Shown here piece after piece: positions 25,846 through 34,297 of a DNA stretch of 64,000 bases. The notes below the pieces were generated by a model that was given only the letters and a program-made list of their open reading frames with translations, did no database searches and was not told the origin of the DNA. Position 1 is the first letter of the stretch. Every line of letters begins with the position of its first letter. Made by a program: the position numbers and the translations under genes. Origin of the DNA: UBA6049 sp965662345 (lineage in GTDB: Bacteria > Bacteroidota > Bacteroidia > Flavobacteriales_G > Salibacteraceae); assembly GCA_965662345.1 (NCBI GenBank), contig CBFIHE010000001.1:146191-210190 (forward strand). Direction: 5' to 3'.

Positions 25846-26933
25846 GAAACCGTTTTAAAGTACGTTTTGATCTGGTTTGTAGTGAGTGCTGCAGGGTCTT
25901 GGTGGTAATTCTTGTACCATGATAGGGTAAGCTCAATAGCTTCTTTAGCTCGTAGAGAAGGATGCCATTTCAATTCTTCTTGAGCTTTGTTTATGGCTAG
26001 CTTTAGCAACCCTGCTTCATGCGGTTTATCAGTAATCTCGGGCTTTTCATAACTTCCTTGTCCCCAGTATTCTAGCGCAGTTTTAACCAGCTGCTCAACG
26101 GTCAACTCATCTTCTGGAATAGGGCCAAAATTGTACCCTGTAGCGTACCTTACAGGTGATTCAGCTTGCTTGGCTCCCAAGAGTAAGTAGCCGTACAATG
26201 GATCTAAGACATGTTGCCAAGGCCTTACTGCCAATGGATTTCTAACAGTAAGTTTCTCGTTGTTCTGCATGGCTTTTACCAAGTCTGGTAAAATGCGATT
26301 CTCGCTCCAATCTCCACCACCAATAACATTTCCTGATCGTGCGGTTGAAATACTTTGTTGATGCTCTTGATAATTGACAGGATTAAAGAATGAGTTTCTG
26401 TAGGAGGAAACGGCTAATTCTGCACAGGCTTTAGAGTTGGAGTAGGGGTCGTAACCGCCTAACCGTTCGTCTTCACGATAAGGTTCTATACGCTCCAAGT
26501 TCTCATACACTTTATCTGTTGTGATGATTACCGAGGTGCAAGATTTGTTGTATCCCCTGAGTGCATCTAGTACGTGGATGGTTCCCATTACGTTGGTGGC
26601 GTATGTTTCTACAGGAGTTTGGTAAGATTCTATTACCAAAGCTTGTGCAGCCAAGTGGAAAATGAAATCAGGTTGAAAGTCTCGAATAGCTACTTTTAAA
26701 GTTTGGGCTTCACGAATGTCAGCCTCGTGATGGATGCAAAGTGATTTGCCATCAATTAGATTGAATAAATCATTCTCATATTTTGTAGGTAATGAGTATC
26801 CGTAGACTTCAGCTCCAAGTTCACTCAAAACAGAAAGCATCCAAGAGCCTTTAAAACCAGTGTGCCCTGTTAAGAAAACCCGCTTACCAGAGTAGGTTAA
26901 TCTCAAGTAATCTATTACTCCCACGTTTTCCAT
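25842..26933 (-). CDS. rfbG: CDP-glucose 4,6-dehydratase
   Basis: A 363-residue extended SDR enzyme converting CDP-glucose to CDP-4-keto-6-deoxyglucose. NAD motif VFLTGHTGFKGSWMLSVL, the characteristic TGHTGFKG of RfbG. VIITTDKVYEN holds the TDK triad, and EDERLGGYDPYSNSKACAE holds the YxxxK (YSNSK). RSGNVIGGGDWSENRILPDL and NPLAVRPWQHVLDPLYGYL are family hallmarks. ATG 26933 (MENVGVIDYLRL) is chosen; it overlaps rfbF by 19 bp, whereas the in-frame ATG at 26951 would lie deeper inside rfbF. The epimerase start overlaps the stop by 4 bp. Confidence 0.95.
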   Translation of the reverse strand: MENVGVIDYLRLTYSGKRVFLTGHTGFKGSWMLSVLSELGAEVYGYSLPTKYENDLFNLIDGKSLCIHHEADIREAQTLKVAIRDFQPDFIFHLAAQALVIESYQTPVETYATNVMGTIHVLDALRGYNKSCTSVIITTDKVYENLERIEPYREDERLGGYDPYSNSKACAELAVSSYRNSFFNPVNYQEHQQSISTARSGNVIGGGDWSENRILPDLVKAMQNNEKLTVRNPLAVRPWQHVLDPLYGYLLLGAKQAESPVRYATGYNFGPIPEDELTVEQLVKTALEYWGQGSYEKPEITDKPHEAGLLKLAINKAQEELKWHPSLRAKEAIELTLSWYKNYHQDPAALTTNQIKTYFKTVS

Positions 26934-27691
26934 TTTGGTTGGGTTTCCCACATGGTATTAAGGTCTTTGTTATCTCTCAACGTATCCATGCACTTCCAGA
27001 ATCCTTGGTGCTTGTAGGCGACTAATTCACCAGCGGCAGTAATATCTTCAAGAGGTTGTCTTTCCCACATGATATCATCTGCATCGCTATGCAAGTAATT
27101 GAAAACTTCTGGTTTTAGAATGAAGAAGCCACCGTTAATCCAGGCCCCGTCTTCCTTTGGTTTTTCCATAAATGAGTTGACAACGCCATTGCTGTTTATA
27201 TCAAGCATTCCGAACCTACTGCCTGGTTGAACAATAGACATGGTGGCTAGTTTTCCGTGTGATTTATGAAATTCCAATTGCTTATTCATATCAATATCAC
27301 AAACTCCATCACCATAGGTTAGCATGAAGTCTTCATCACCAATATATGATTGTACTCTTTTGAGTCTACCTGCAGTCATTGTTTCTAGGCCAGTATCAAC
27401 CAAAGTAATTTTAAAGTTCTCTGCTTTGTTTTTATGCACTTCAACTTGGTTGTTACTGAGGTCTACAGTAACATCTGCATTGTGGTAATAATAATTGAGG
27501 AAATACTCTTTAATCATGTACCCTTTGTAGCCCAAACAAATTATGAATTCATTGTGACCATAAGAAGCGTACATTTTCATTATGTGCCAGATCATGGGTT
27601 TGCCACCCACTTCAATCATAGGTTTTGGCCTTAAGTGAGATTCTTCTGATATTCTGGTGCCTTTACCACCTGCAAACAGTACTACTTTCAT
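26915..27691 (-). CDS. rfbF: glucose-1-phosphate cytidylyltransferase
   Basis: A 258-residue nucleotidyltransferase making CDP-glucose from CTP and glucose-1-phosphate, the entry step of CDP-deoxyhexose synthesis. Nucleotide-binding motif VVLFAGGKGTRISEESHLRP, followed by KPMIEVGGKPMIWHIMKMY; the metal-site aspartates lie in FMLTYGDGVCDID, and WINGGFFILKPEVF and WERQPLEDITAAGEL are typical of RfbF. First gene of a five-gene minus-strand operon (rfbF-rfbG-epimerase-reductase-rfbH) with overlaps or gaps of at most 24 bp. A good Bacteroidota promoter lies 33-61 bp upstream. Confidence 0.95.
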   Translation of the reverse strand: MKVVLFAGGKGTRISEESHLRPKPMIEVGGKPMIWHIMKMYASYGHNEFIICLGYKGYMIKEYFLNYYYHNADVTVDLSNNQVEVHKNKAENFKITLVDTGLETMTAGRLKRVQSYIGDEDFMLTYGDGVCDIDMNKQLEFHKSHGKLATMSIVQPGSRFGMLDINSNGVVNSFMEKPKEDGAWINGGFFILKPEVFNYLHSDADDIMWERQPLEDITAAGELVAYKHQGFWKCMDTLRDNKDLNTMWETQPKWKTWE

Positions 27692-27723
27692 CTGCGTTAC
27701 CGGTTTTTTTTTGACCGGTCACG

Positions 27724-27752
27724 CAAATATAGCCAAAGGCAGTACCCTGCAA
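27724..27752 (-). promoter_or_regulatory. promoter of the dideoxyhexose operon
   Basis: On the minus strand, TTG (27752-27750), an 18-bp spacer and TATATTTG (27731-27724, exact TAnnTTTG) precede the rfbF ATG by 32 bp. The leader between promoter and ATG contains two copies of ACCGGT (27698-27703 and 27714-27719) that can pair across a run of nine Ts, a possible operator or small hairpin. Confidence 0.5.
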
Positions 27753-27771
27753 AGTAGAGTTATATGCGTAT

Positions 27772-28368
27772 TTAATGTGTTTTGAAGGTCTTTTCACCTG
27801 CTTCTATGCGAATGGATAGCGAATTTTCCAAAGGCGGAATGGGGCAAGAGAAATTTGTGTTGTAAGCGCAATAGGGATTGTAGGCCCTATTGAAATCTAA
27901 GTGAACAGGTGGTTCAATAGATTCTAAGTCTAAATATCTGCCTCCCCCGTATGTTTCAAAACCATTCGTTTCATCTAAAAAAGGAACGAAAAAAACATCA
28001 TCCTCATGGTCTTCTTCATTTTTGTAAATCGCCAAGGTATCTATTACTCCGTGTAGTGAAAAAACACCAAGAGCGATTTTTCTGTATATGGGTTTCCGTT
28101 CTGTGGTAGTGGGCATGGCAAATGGTTGAGCTGTGTCTATAGGTATGACTTTGCAGGTCACGCGATACATGGTGTCTACAGGAAAATAATTTAGCGAAAC
28201 GAATGATGCGACTTGTTCTTTGGGCAGGGGGGACTTGCCTGGAGATGCAAAGTGTTTATTGGTTTCTTTTCTATCTTTCACCAATTGATCTGTGTAAGAC
28301 AGTGATTCGTTTTGGCTAGTGCAGCCGAACACGAAAGCTGTGAGAAGAACATAGATACTGATACGCAT
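27772..28368 (-). CDS. DUF1684 lipoprotein
   Basis: A 198-residue lipoprotein: MRISIYVLLTAFVFGCTSQ has a lipobox with cysteine 16. The C-terminal half matches the DUF1684 signature: FLDETNGFETYGGGRYLDLE, then DFNRAYNPYCAYNTNFSCPI, PPLENSLSIRI and AGEK. The biochemical role of the family is not known; the YNPYCAYN and SCP cysteines are conserved. It probably faces the periplasm from a membrane anchor. It lies downstream of uvrA behind a terminator, so it is likely transcribed alone. Confidence 0.85.
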   Translation of the reverse strand: MRISIYVLLTAFVFGCTSQNESLSYTDQLVKDRKETNKHFASPGKSPLPKEQVASFVSLNYFPVDTMYRVTCKVIPIDTAQPFAMPTTTERKPIYRKIALGVFSLHGVIDTLAIYKNEEDHEDDVFFVPFLDETNGFETYGGGRYLDLESIEPPVHLDFNRAYNPYCAYNTNFSCPIPPLENSLSIRIEAGEKTFKTH

Positions 28369-28379
28369 TTTGCAAAATT

Positions 28380-28408
28380 AAAAAAGCCGAATCTAAACGA
28401 TTCGGCTT
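28380..28408 (-). terminator. terminator of uvrA
   Basis: The stem AAGCCGAATC (28384-28393) pairs with GATTCGGCTT (28399-28408), loop TAAAC, with a run of six Ts on the minus strand. It lies about 165 bp after the uvrA stop and just before the DUF1684 gene start. Confidence 0.75.
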
Positions 28409-28573
28409 TTCTTCCAATAGTTGCAAAAAAATGAGGGATTTGGAGGAGCTTCTCCTAAAACGCTAACACAAAGATGAGATAATAAAGTCCTGCAATGGCT
28501 CTTTTTTGGGAAAAACATCTATAAAATGGAGAAATTACGCATTTTTCATAACTTATCAAATAGTGTGCCGTAA

Positions 28574-31429
28574 TTATAATTCGTGCTTTAGAAATTTACC
28601 CGTATGTGATTGTATTACGGTACATAACTCTTCTGGTGTGCCTGTTGCAATTATATCTCCACCTCCTTTGCCACCTTCGGGACCTAGATCAATAACATGA
28701 TCTGCCACTTTAACGATATCTAAGTTGTGCTCAATCACTATTACTGTGTTACCTAAGTCTACCAAACGCTGAAGAACGCCCAATAAAATGCGAATATCTT
28801 CAAAGTGAAGTCCTGTTGTGGGTTCATCTAAAATATAAACGGTTTGCCCAGTATTGCGTTTAGCTAGTTCTGTGGCCAACTTAACGCGTTGAGCTTCACC
28901 ACCTGAAAGTGTAATAGAAGACTGCCCCAGTGTAATGTAGCCAAGTCCTACCTCTTCTAGCGTCTTAATTTTTTGATAGATAGATGGAATGTGTTCAAAA
29001 AAAGGTACCGCATCTTCTACGGTCATGTTTAACACATCACTTATGCTTTTTCCTTTGTAGCGAACCTCAAGTGTTTCTCTATTGTAGCGTTTGCCGTTGC
29101 ATGCTTCACAGGAGACATAAACATCTGGCAAGAAATTCATTTCAATGGTTTTGACTCCTGCACCTTGACAGGTTTCGCACCTTCCACCTTTAACATTAAA
29201 GGAGAACCTACCGGGTTTGTAGCCTCTAATTTTAGCTTCTGGAAGTTGGGTGAATAATTGTCTAATGTCTGTGAAAACACCCGTGTAAGTTGCTGGGTTA
29301 GAACGAGGCGTTCTACCAATTGGTGCCTGGTCGATATCAATTACCTTGTCTACTTCGTCAATTCCCTTTACCTTTTTGTAAGGCATGGGTTTCTTGTTGG
29401 AACCGTAAAAATATTGCGATAAAATAGGGTAAAGGGTTTCATTTATTAATGTGGACTTTCCGCTGCCAGAAACTCCAGTTACACACGTGAAGGTGCCAAG
29501 TGGAATTTTTAAGTCTACATTTTTAAGATTGTTACCTGTAGCTCCTGTAACTTCTATGAACTTGCCATTTCCTGGTCTGCGAATACCAGGAACCTCAATG
29601 CGCATGTCACCGTTGAGGTAATCAGCAGTCATAGTGTGCTGTTTTTGAATTTCATCAGGGGTTCCTGCAGCAACAATTGCTCCTCCGTGAACTCCTGCTT
29701 TAGGGCCAATATCTAAGACATAATCGGCTTCTAGAATCATGTCTTTATCATGCTCAACTACGAGTACGCTATTGCCTACATCGCGCAGCTCTTTTAGTGC
29801 CTCAATTAGTCTGTGATTATCTCGTTGGTGAAGGCCAATACTTGGCTCATCTAATATGTACATTACACCAACCAGTTTGCTTCCTATTTGAGTAGCCAAG
29901 CGAATGCGTTGAGCCTCACCGCCAGATAGAGATTTTGCACTTCTATGAAGTGTTAAGTAGTCTAATCCAACATCTAGAAGAAAGCCTAATCGTGCGCGAA
30001 TTTCTTTTAAAATTTCTCCGCCAATTTTTAGCTGATAATCGTTTAGCCTGCTTTCTAAACCATTGAACCATTTGCTCAATTCTACAATGTCTTTACTAGC
30101 AAGCTCTGCAATATTTGTGTTGTCTATTTTAAAGTAGAGAGACTCTTTTTTTAGCCTACTTCCATGGCACTTAGGGCACTCCACCTTATTCATGAAACTC
30201 TGTGCCCACCTGGAAAAACCTTTGGTTGGGTTCTCATTGTATTGATTCACAATCCAGTTTACGACCCCTTCAAACTTTACTTGGTAGTTATCTGAAACCC
30301 CTAGGTAGTTGTTCTTAACGCTTATGGCTTCATCTGTTCCATAAAGAATTACCTGCAAGGCTTCTTCAGAGATTTCTTTTATGGGGGTTGTTAGTTTGAA
30401 GCTATACTTTTCTCCAATGGCTTGTATCTGCTTAAAAATCCAAGTTTTCTTTGCTTCACCAAGAGGGGCTATACCTCCTTGTTTGATGGATAGCGAATCA
30501 TTGGGAATAATTTTATTCAAATCAATCTCAGAGATTTCTCCAATTCCGTTACACTTTTTACATGCCCCATAAGGAGAATTGAAAGAGAAGAGGTTAGGCT
30601 CTGGTTCGCTGTAGGAAATGCCAGAGGTTGGGCACATGAGTTTGCGGCTGAAGTACCTTGGTGTATCCGATCCTTCTTCAAGCACCATCATCATGCCATC
30701 GCCTTGTTTAAGTGCGGTTTTTAAGCTGTCTAGGAGTCTGTGTTTATTATCTTCCATTACAGCCAGCCGGTCAACTACCATTTCAATATCATGCACCTTG
30801 TAGCGGTCAACCTTCATGCCGCTGGTGATTTCGCGCATATCTCCGTCTACACGAACTTTCAAGTAGCCCTTTTTGGCTATGCTTTCAAAGAGATCTCTGT
30901 AATGCCCTTTTCTTGCTCTAACTAAAGGGGCCAATATATTGACGCGCTTACGTGGAAAGTTTTCTGTGATGAGGTCCAGGATTTTTTCATCGCTGTATTT
31001 CACCATTTTTTCACCCGTCTTGTAGCTGTATGCTTCTCCAGCACGAGCGAATAGAAGTCGCATAAAGTCATAAACTTCAGTGATGGTTCCTACCGTTGAG
31101 CGTGGACTTCTGTTTACGGTTTTTTGTTCTATGGATATAACAGGTGCTAGCCCTGTAATCTTGTCTACATCGGGTCGTTCCATTTTACCCAAGAACTGCC
31201 TCGCGTATGCAGAGAAGCTCTCAACATACCTTCGTTGTCCTTCTGCATAAATGGTGTCAAAGGCTAAAGAAGATTTGCCGGAGCCACTAAGCCCAGTTAT
31301 AACCACCAATTCATTACGAGGCATGGTGGCGTCCACGTTTTTCAAGTTGTGTACCCGTGCACCAAATACCTCTAATTTCTCATCCTCAGACTGAACCAAT
31401 AAGTCGGATTGTTCCGCTGTTTTTCCCAT
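28574..31429 (-). CDS. uvrA: excinuclease ABC subunit A
   Basis: The damage-sensing ATPase of nucleotide excision repair, 951 residues from ATG 31429 (MGKTAEQSD); an in-frame ATG at 31441 is possible. It has two ABC modules: Walker A VVITGLSGSGKSSLAFDTIY near the N-terminus and CVTGVSGSGKSTLINETLYP in the second half; ABC signatures SLSGGEAQRIRLATQI and TLSGGEAQRVKLATEL; Walker B VMYILDEPSIGLH and VYILDEPTTGLH. Zinc knuckles CPKCHGSRL and CETCQGAGV...CEACNGKRYN are present. The first knuckle reads CPTSGISY...CKKC, with serine at one cysteine position. Single-gene unit with its own -7 box and terminator. Confidence 0.97.
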   Translation of the reverse strand: MGKTAEQSDLLVQSEDEKLEVFGARVHNLKNVDATMPRNELVVITGLSGSGKSSLAFDTIYAEGQRRYVESFSAYARQFLGKMERPDVDKITGLAPVISIEQKTVNRSPRSTVGTITEVYDFMRLLFARAGEAYSYKTGEKMVKYSDEKILDLITENFPRKRVNILAPLVRARKGHYRDLFESIAKKGYLKVRVDGDMREITSGMKVDRYKVHDIEMVVDRLAVMEDNKHRLLDSLKTALKQGDGMMMVLEEGSDTPRYFSRKLMCPTSGISYSEPEPNLFSFNSPYGACKKCNGIGEISEIDLNKIIPNDSLSIKQGGIAPLGEAKKTWIFKQIQAIGEKYSFKLTTPIKEISEEALQVILYGTDEAISVKNNYLGVSDNYQVKFEGVVNWIVNQYNENPTKGFSRWAQSFMNKVECPKCHGSRLKKESLYFKIDNTNIAELASKDIVELSKWFNGLESRLNDYQLKIGGEILKEIRARLGFLLDVGLDYLTLHRSAKSLSGGEAQRIRLATQIGSKLVGVMYILDEPSIGLHQRDNHRLIEALKELRDVGNSVLVVEHDKDMILEADYVLDIGPKAGVHGGAIVAAGTPDEIQKQHTMTADYLNGDMRIEVPGIRRPGNGKFIEVTGATGNNLKNVDLKIPLGTFTCVTGVSGSGKSTLINETLYPILSQYFYGSNKKPMPYKKVKGIDEVDKVIDIDQAPIGRTPRSNPATYTGVFTDIRQLFTQLPEAKIRGYKPGRFSFNVKGGRCETCQGAGVKTIEMNFLPDVYVSCEACNGKRYNRETLEVRYKGKSISDVLNMTVEDAVPFFEHIPSIYQKIKTLEEVGLGYITLGQSSITLSGGEAQRVKLATELAKRNTGQTVYILDEPTTGLHFEDIRILLGVLQRLVDLGNTVIVIEHNLDIVKVADHVIDLGPEGGKGGGDIIATGTPEELCTVIQSHTGKFLKHEL

Positions 31430-31446
31430 ACCGCAAAGCAAAGCTG

Positions 31447-31454
31447 CAAAGGTA
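31447..31454 (-). promoter_or_regulatory. candidate -7 box of uvrA
   Basis: The minus strand reads TACCTTTG, an exact TAnnTTTG, 18 bp before ATG 31429. This position favours ATG 31429 over 31441, since the transcript should begin at about 31441. No -33 TTG at normal spacing was seen. Confidence 0.4.
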
Positions 31455-31512
31455 ACTTAAATGCAGGCTGAATTGTTTTTTACGCGGGTCAATCTATCTT
31501 GTGAATAACAGC

Positions 31513-32475
31513 TCAAGAAGCGGATTGAATAAGATTTTTCTTTGCTTCATCTGTAGGAATTTTCACCTTGTACGTGGTGCCAGCCGTATTCTTAAGGTAA
31601 CTCTGCCTTAGCCAAGGATTTAGGTATTTAAGAACCTTATAGTTAATTCCTTGATCTTTAGCGAAATCTGCCCAATTGTTTACGGATGAGTCTACTGGCA
31701 GCGATGTGGTGGCAATGGGTACCCAGAGGTCTTTATTTCTGTACGTAAAGCCATAGGTAGCAGGTTGGTTGAGTATTTCTTTGGCAGCTAAAATTCTAAA
31801 AACGTATCGGGCGGTTTCTTCATTTAGGAGTAGATCATAATAGTTATTTACTTGTTGGCGCTCAAGTTGTTTGTCTAGGCCGTGCATGCCCATGTTATAA
31901 GAAGCTGCAGCTAATGTCCAGCTACCATATTTATCATAAGCTTCTTGTAAATACCTACAGGCCGCTTTGGTGGCTTTTTCAACATGGTACCTCTCGTCAA
32001 CTTCTGTATTAATCTCCAAGCCATATTCTTTACCTGTTGCTTTCATAAACTGCCAAAACCCTGTTGCGCCCGCAGGAGAAACTACTTGGGTAAGTCCACT
32101 TTCTATAAGAGCTAGGTATTTAAAATCATCAGGTATATTATTCTCCTTTAAAATCGGTTCTATAACGGGAAACCACTTATTAGATCGCTTTAAGTAGAGT
32201 AGTGTGTTAGACTGCCAGTAGGTATTTACGTGCATTTCGCGATCTAACTTCTCATTTACATCAACCAGTTGCAATGGTACTTGCTCATCAGCGAAGGTTA
32301 GTTCATCAGGCATTACCAAACTGTAGACGCGGTAATCTTCTAAAAAGGAACCCTTGTAGGTATTGTCTTCTGCTTTTACTGATGAGGTAGCTTGGAATAA
32401 TTGACTAATTCCTGCCCCTGCCAGTAAGAATATGGCAGCAAAGCCGATGTATTTGTGAAAAGAATTACCCTGCAT
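31513..32475 (-). CDS. membrane-anchored lytic transglycosylase (MltD-like, SLT domain)
   Basis: A 320-residue exported murein hydrolase. An N-terminal hydrophobic segment (IGFAAIFLLAGAGISQLF) acts as signal or anchor. The SLT domain spans about residues 95-245, with the catalytic glutamate in YLALIESGLTQVVSPAGATG, then FWQFMKATGKEYGL and AAASYNMGMHGLDKQL. The C-terminal ~60 residues (DFAKDQGINYKVLKYLNPWL, KVKIPT) look like a degenerate LysM-type peptidoglycan-binding region. ATG 32475 is preferred; it overlaps the rfbC stop by 11 bp, and the longer frame to 32547 would lie mostly inside rfbC. It cleaves glycan strands to 1,6-anhydro-muropeptides. Confidence 0.9.
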   Translation of the reverse strand: MQGNSFHKYIGFAAIFLLAGAGISQLFQATSSVKAEDNTYKGSFLEDYRVYSLVMPDELTFADEQVPLQLVDVNEKLDREMHVNTYWQSNTLLYLKRSNKWFPVIEPILKENNIPDDFKYLALIESGLTQVVSPAGATGFWQFMKATGKEYGLEINTEVDERYHVEKATKAACRYLQEAYDKYGSWTLAAASYNMGMHGLDKQLERQQVNNYYDLLLNEETARYVFRILAAKEILNQPATYGFTYRNKDLWVPIATTSLPVDSSVNNWADFAKDQGINYKVLKYLNPWLRQSYLKNTAGTTYKVKIPTDEAKKNLIQSAS

Positions 32476-33019
32476 AGGTAAATGGAGAATTAAATGATTT
32501 GAAAGTTTCGTTTTGTAGGTCTTTTTCAGATAGCACTGGATTCTCAAGATGCCAGTCTATATTTAAATCAGAATCGTTGTACATGATTCCGCCTTCAGAC
32601 TCTTTATGATAGAGATTTGTGCATTTGTAATTAAATACGGTTCCATCTTTCAGTGTGGCAAAACCATGTGCAAAACCTGGTGGAACCCAAAGTAAATGTT
32701 TGTTATCTTCATTTAACTCGCAGCCAAACCATTGGCCGTATGTTGGTGATCCTTTGCGTATATCTACAGCTACGTCAAATACAGCTCCCACTACCACACG
32801 AACTAGTTTTCCTTGAACATGATCGCCTTTCTGAAAGTGTAACCCTCTAAGCACACCTTTATTACTCATGCTTTGGTTGTCTTGAACGAATTTTTCAAAA
32901 ATACCAAGCTTGTGAAAAACTTCTGTACTGTACGATTCGTAAAAATACCCTCTGTGATCACCAAAAACTGCTGGCTCTAGCAGTTTTAAATCTGGGATAG
33001 GTTCTTTTAGAATTTTCAT
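32465..33019 (-). CDS. rfbC: dTDP-4-dehydrorhamnose 3,5-epimerase
   Basis: A 184-residue RmlC. KEPIPDLKLLEPAVFGDHRG, YFYESYS and the catalytic histidine in GVLRGLHFQKGDHVQGKLV are canonical, as are AVDIRKGSPTYGQW and LLWVPPGFAHGFATL. It converts dTDP-4-keto-6-deoxyglucose to the L-lyxo form for dTDP-L-rhamnose. The other rml genes are not in the window. It overlaps the lytic transglycosylase start. It is clearly more classical than the paralogue at 25306. Confidence 0.92.
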   Translation of the reverse strand: MKILKEPIPDLKLLEPAVFGDHRGYFYESYSTEVFHKLGIFEKFVQDNQSMSNKGVLRGLHFQKGDHVQGKLVRVVVGAVFDVAVDIRKGSPTYGQWFGCELNEDNKHLLWVPPGFAHGFATLKDGTVFNYKCTNLYHKESEGGIMYNDSDLNIDWHLENPVLSEKDLQNETFKSFNSPFTYAG

Positions 33020-33090
33020 TGTTTGGATGCTTTGTTCAAAGCTAACAAAACGCGGGGCAAGCGAAATATTAGATGAAAAAAGGTATCAAC

Positions 33091-33117
33091 AAAAAAGCCC
33101 GCATAAAGCGGGCTTTT
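33091..33117 (-). terminator. terminator of the DUF3332 gene
   Basis: The stem AAAAGCCCGC (33093-33102) pairs with GCGGGCTTTT (33108-33117), loop ATAAA, followed by Ts on the minus strand. It lies 18 bp after the stop at 33136 and separates this gene from rfbC. Confidence 0.82.
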
Positions 33118-33135
33118 GTAATAAGTTGACAATGC

Positions 33136-33711
33136 TTACTTAGAAGCAAATGCAAAATTATAAGCGTTTAATTCGTCTTTGGTAGTCTCTAGTGACTGAT
33201 TCGCGTCAAGCGCCAATTGACTCCCGTCAGGATAGTTTACCACATACTCGTGTGTTTCTGCATTGAAAGATGCTAGTTCAACTTGTTGTTCTTCATTTTC
33301 AAAACTCCAGCTATTGTTCTGAGGATTGAAGACGAACGCATAGGTATTTCCTGCGTTCTCACCATCCAATTGCTTAATGTCAAAGCGATTCTTAGAAGCA
33401 GTAATGCTATAGTTGTTCCCATCTTCTCCTTTAACCAATTGAGTTTCTGTTTCGCCTTCTTTCATGGCTACGGGGTTTGAACCTGTCCAAAACTCAATAG
33501 AGTTAAGAATCACAACATCTAAGAACAAGGCTATACCGTAAACTGGTAGAATCCAAAATACCAAGAATACGAGTTCGCCTACCCACTTATTCATGCCTTT
33601 GTTCCATTCCAATACTTTGTTGAAGAGTGAGAAAGAACCAATACAGCTCGTTTGAGTTAAACTAACGCCTAACATAAGAGCGGCCAAGGAAAAGATTTTT
33701 GCTTTTTTCAT
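33136..33711 (-). CDS. DUF3332 lipoprotein
   Basis: A 191-residue protein with a lipobox-like LTQTSCIGSF (cysteine 23). It carries the family core FNKVLEWNKGMNKWVGEL, VFLVFWILPVYGIALFLD and VVILNSIEFWTGSNPVAM, so one strongly hydrophobic segment follows the lipid anchor. The C-terminal half is soluble, with beta-strand-like repeats. DUF3332 proteins are common in Bacteroidota and gammaproteobacteria and have no established role. Monocistronic, with its own terminator. Confidence 0.85.
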   Translation of the reverse strand: MKKAKIFSLAALMLGVSLTQTSCIGSFSLFNKVLEWNKGMNKWVGELVFLVFWILPVYGIALFLDVVILNSIEFWTGSNPVAMKEGETETQLVKGEDGNNYSITASKNRFDIKQLDGENAGNTYAFVFNPQNNSWSFENEEQQVELASFNAETHEYVVNYPDGSQLALDANQSLETTKDELNAYNFAFASK

Positions 33712-33772
33712 GATTTAAATTTTAGAATTATAAGAGAAAAGTAAAGAATCTTTGCACATAAACCTTAACTCT

Positions 33773-34207
33773 TTAATCGGTTACGTAAAAATCTTTTTCA
33801 ACAAACTGTGCTTGGTTACCAGCAGCGTCAATTGCATACATAATTAAATGGTGCTTGCCTGTATCTGCTTCTAGAGGTATATCGATGTGCTCATGAAACT
33901 TCCATGATGTTCCTGAGATGGTGAATACTTCTTCATATTCAAATTCCATAGATGTTTTACCTCCATGGCCATGACCGTCACCAGCATAGTGAATATCTAT
34001 CTTCATTTGTGCTAATCCACGATCGTCTGTTACCTCACCTTCAATGTGCAATTCATCTCCTTTGGAAATGGATTCATCATCATGCGGCTCTGTAAGCATT
34101 ACTATGGGGGGAGTTGTGTCAGGTGCTACAGTGTCGTTATCATCGTCATCTTTGTCACATGCAATAAATGCCATTGAAATAAATAAAGCAGAAATTAGCT
34201 TTTTCAT
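33773..34207 (-). CDS. DUF4625-type His-rich lipoprotein
   Basis: A 144-residue lipoprotein (MKKLISALFISMAFIACDKD, lipobox cysteine 17) followed by an Asp-rich linker and an Ig-like domain (TPPIVMLTEPHDDESISKGD, AIDAAGNQAQFVEKDF) resembling DUF4625. A loop contains HYAGDGHGHGGK, and further histidines occur in KFHEHIDIPL and GKHHLIMY, suggesting metal binding. It is transcribed divergently from the Fur/Zur regulator, with palindromic operators between the two. I infer a periplasmic or surface zinc-binding role under that regulator's control. Confidence 0.78.
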   Translation of the reverse strand: MKKLISALFISMAFIACDKDDDDNDTVAPDTTPPIVMLTEPHDDESISKGDELHIEGEVTDDRGLAQMKIDIHYAGDGHGHGGKTSMEFEYEEVFTISGTSWKFHEHIDIPLEADTGKHHLIMYAIDAAGNQAQFVEKDFYVTD

Positions 34208-34234
34208 TGGTTGATATTTTAGTTGATTAAATTT

Positions 34235-34255
34235 AAATGCAATAATATTGCATTT
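34235..34255. promoter_or_regulatory. Fur/Zur-type palindromic operator 1
   Basis: A perfect 9-3-9 inverted repeat: arm AAATGCAAT (34235-34243), spacer AAT, arm ATTGCATTT (34247-34255). It lies 28 bp upstream of the DUF4625 ATG and 43 bp upstream of the regulator ATG, in the divergent control region. Length, symmetry and AT-rich composition fit a Fur-family box. Confidence 0.7.
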
Positions 34256-34272
34256 GCAGGTGATAAAACAAG

Positions 34273-34295
34273 TAAATGCAACAAAACTTCATTTA
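34273..34295. promoter_or_regulatory. Fur/Zur-type operator 2, next to the regulator start
   Basis: A second, imperfect inverted repeat: TAAATG (34273-34278) and CATTTA (34290-34295), sharing the AAATGCAA half-site with operator 1. It ends 2 bp before the regulator ATG, a position suited to autorepression. Confidence 0.5.
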
Positions 34296-34297
34296 GG

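Noticed and set aside
30580..30650. UvrA first zinc knuckle reading CPTS instead of CPxC.
   Set aside because: As far as I recall this variant is common in Bacteroidota UvrA; the rest of the protein is intact, so it is not a sign of decay.
34223..34297. A 25-codon N-terminal extension of the Fur/Zur gene starting at 34223.
   Set aside because: It would put both palindromic operators inside the coding sequence and adds residues unlike any Fur N-terminus; ATG 34298 gives a normal start.
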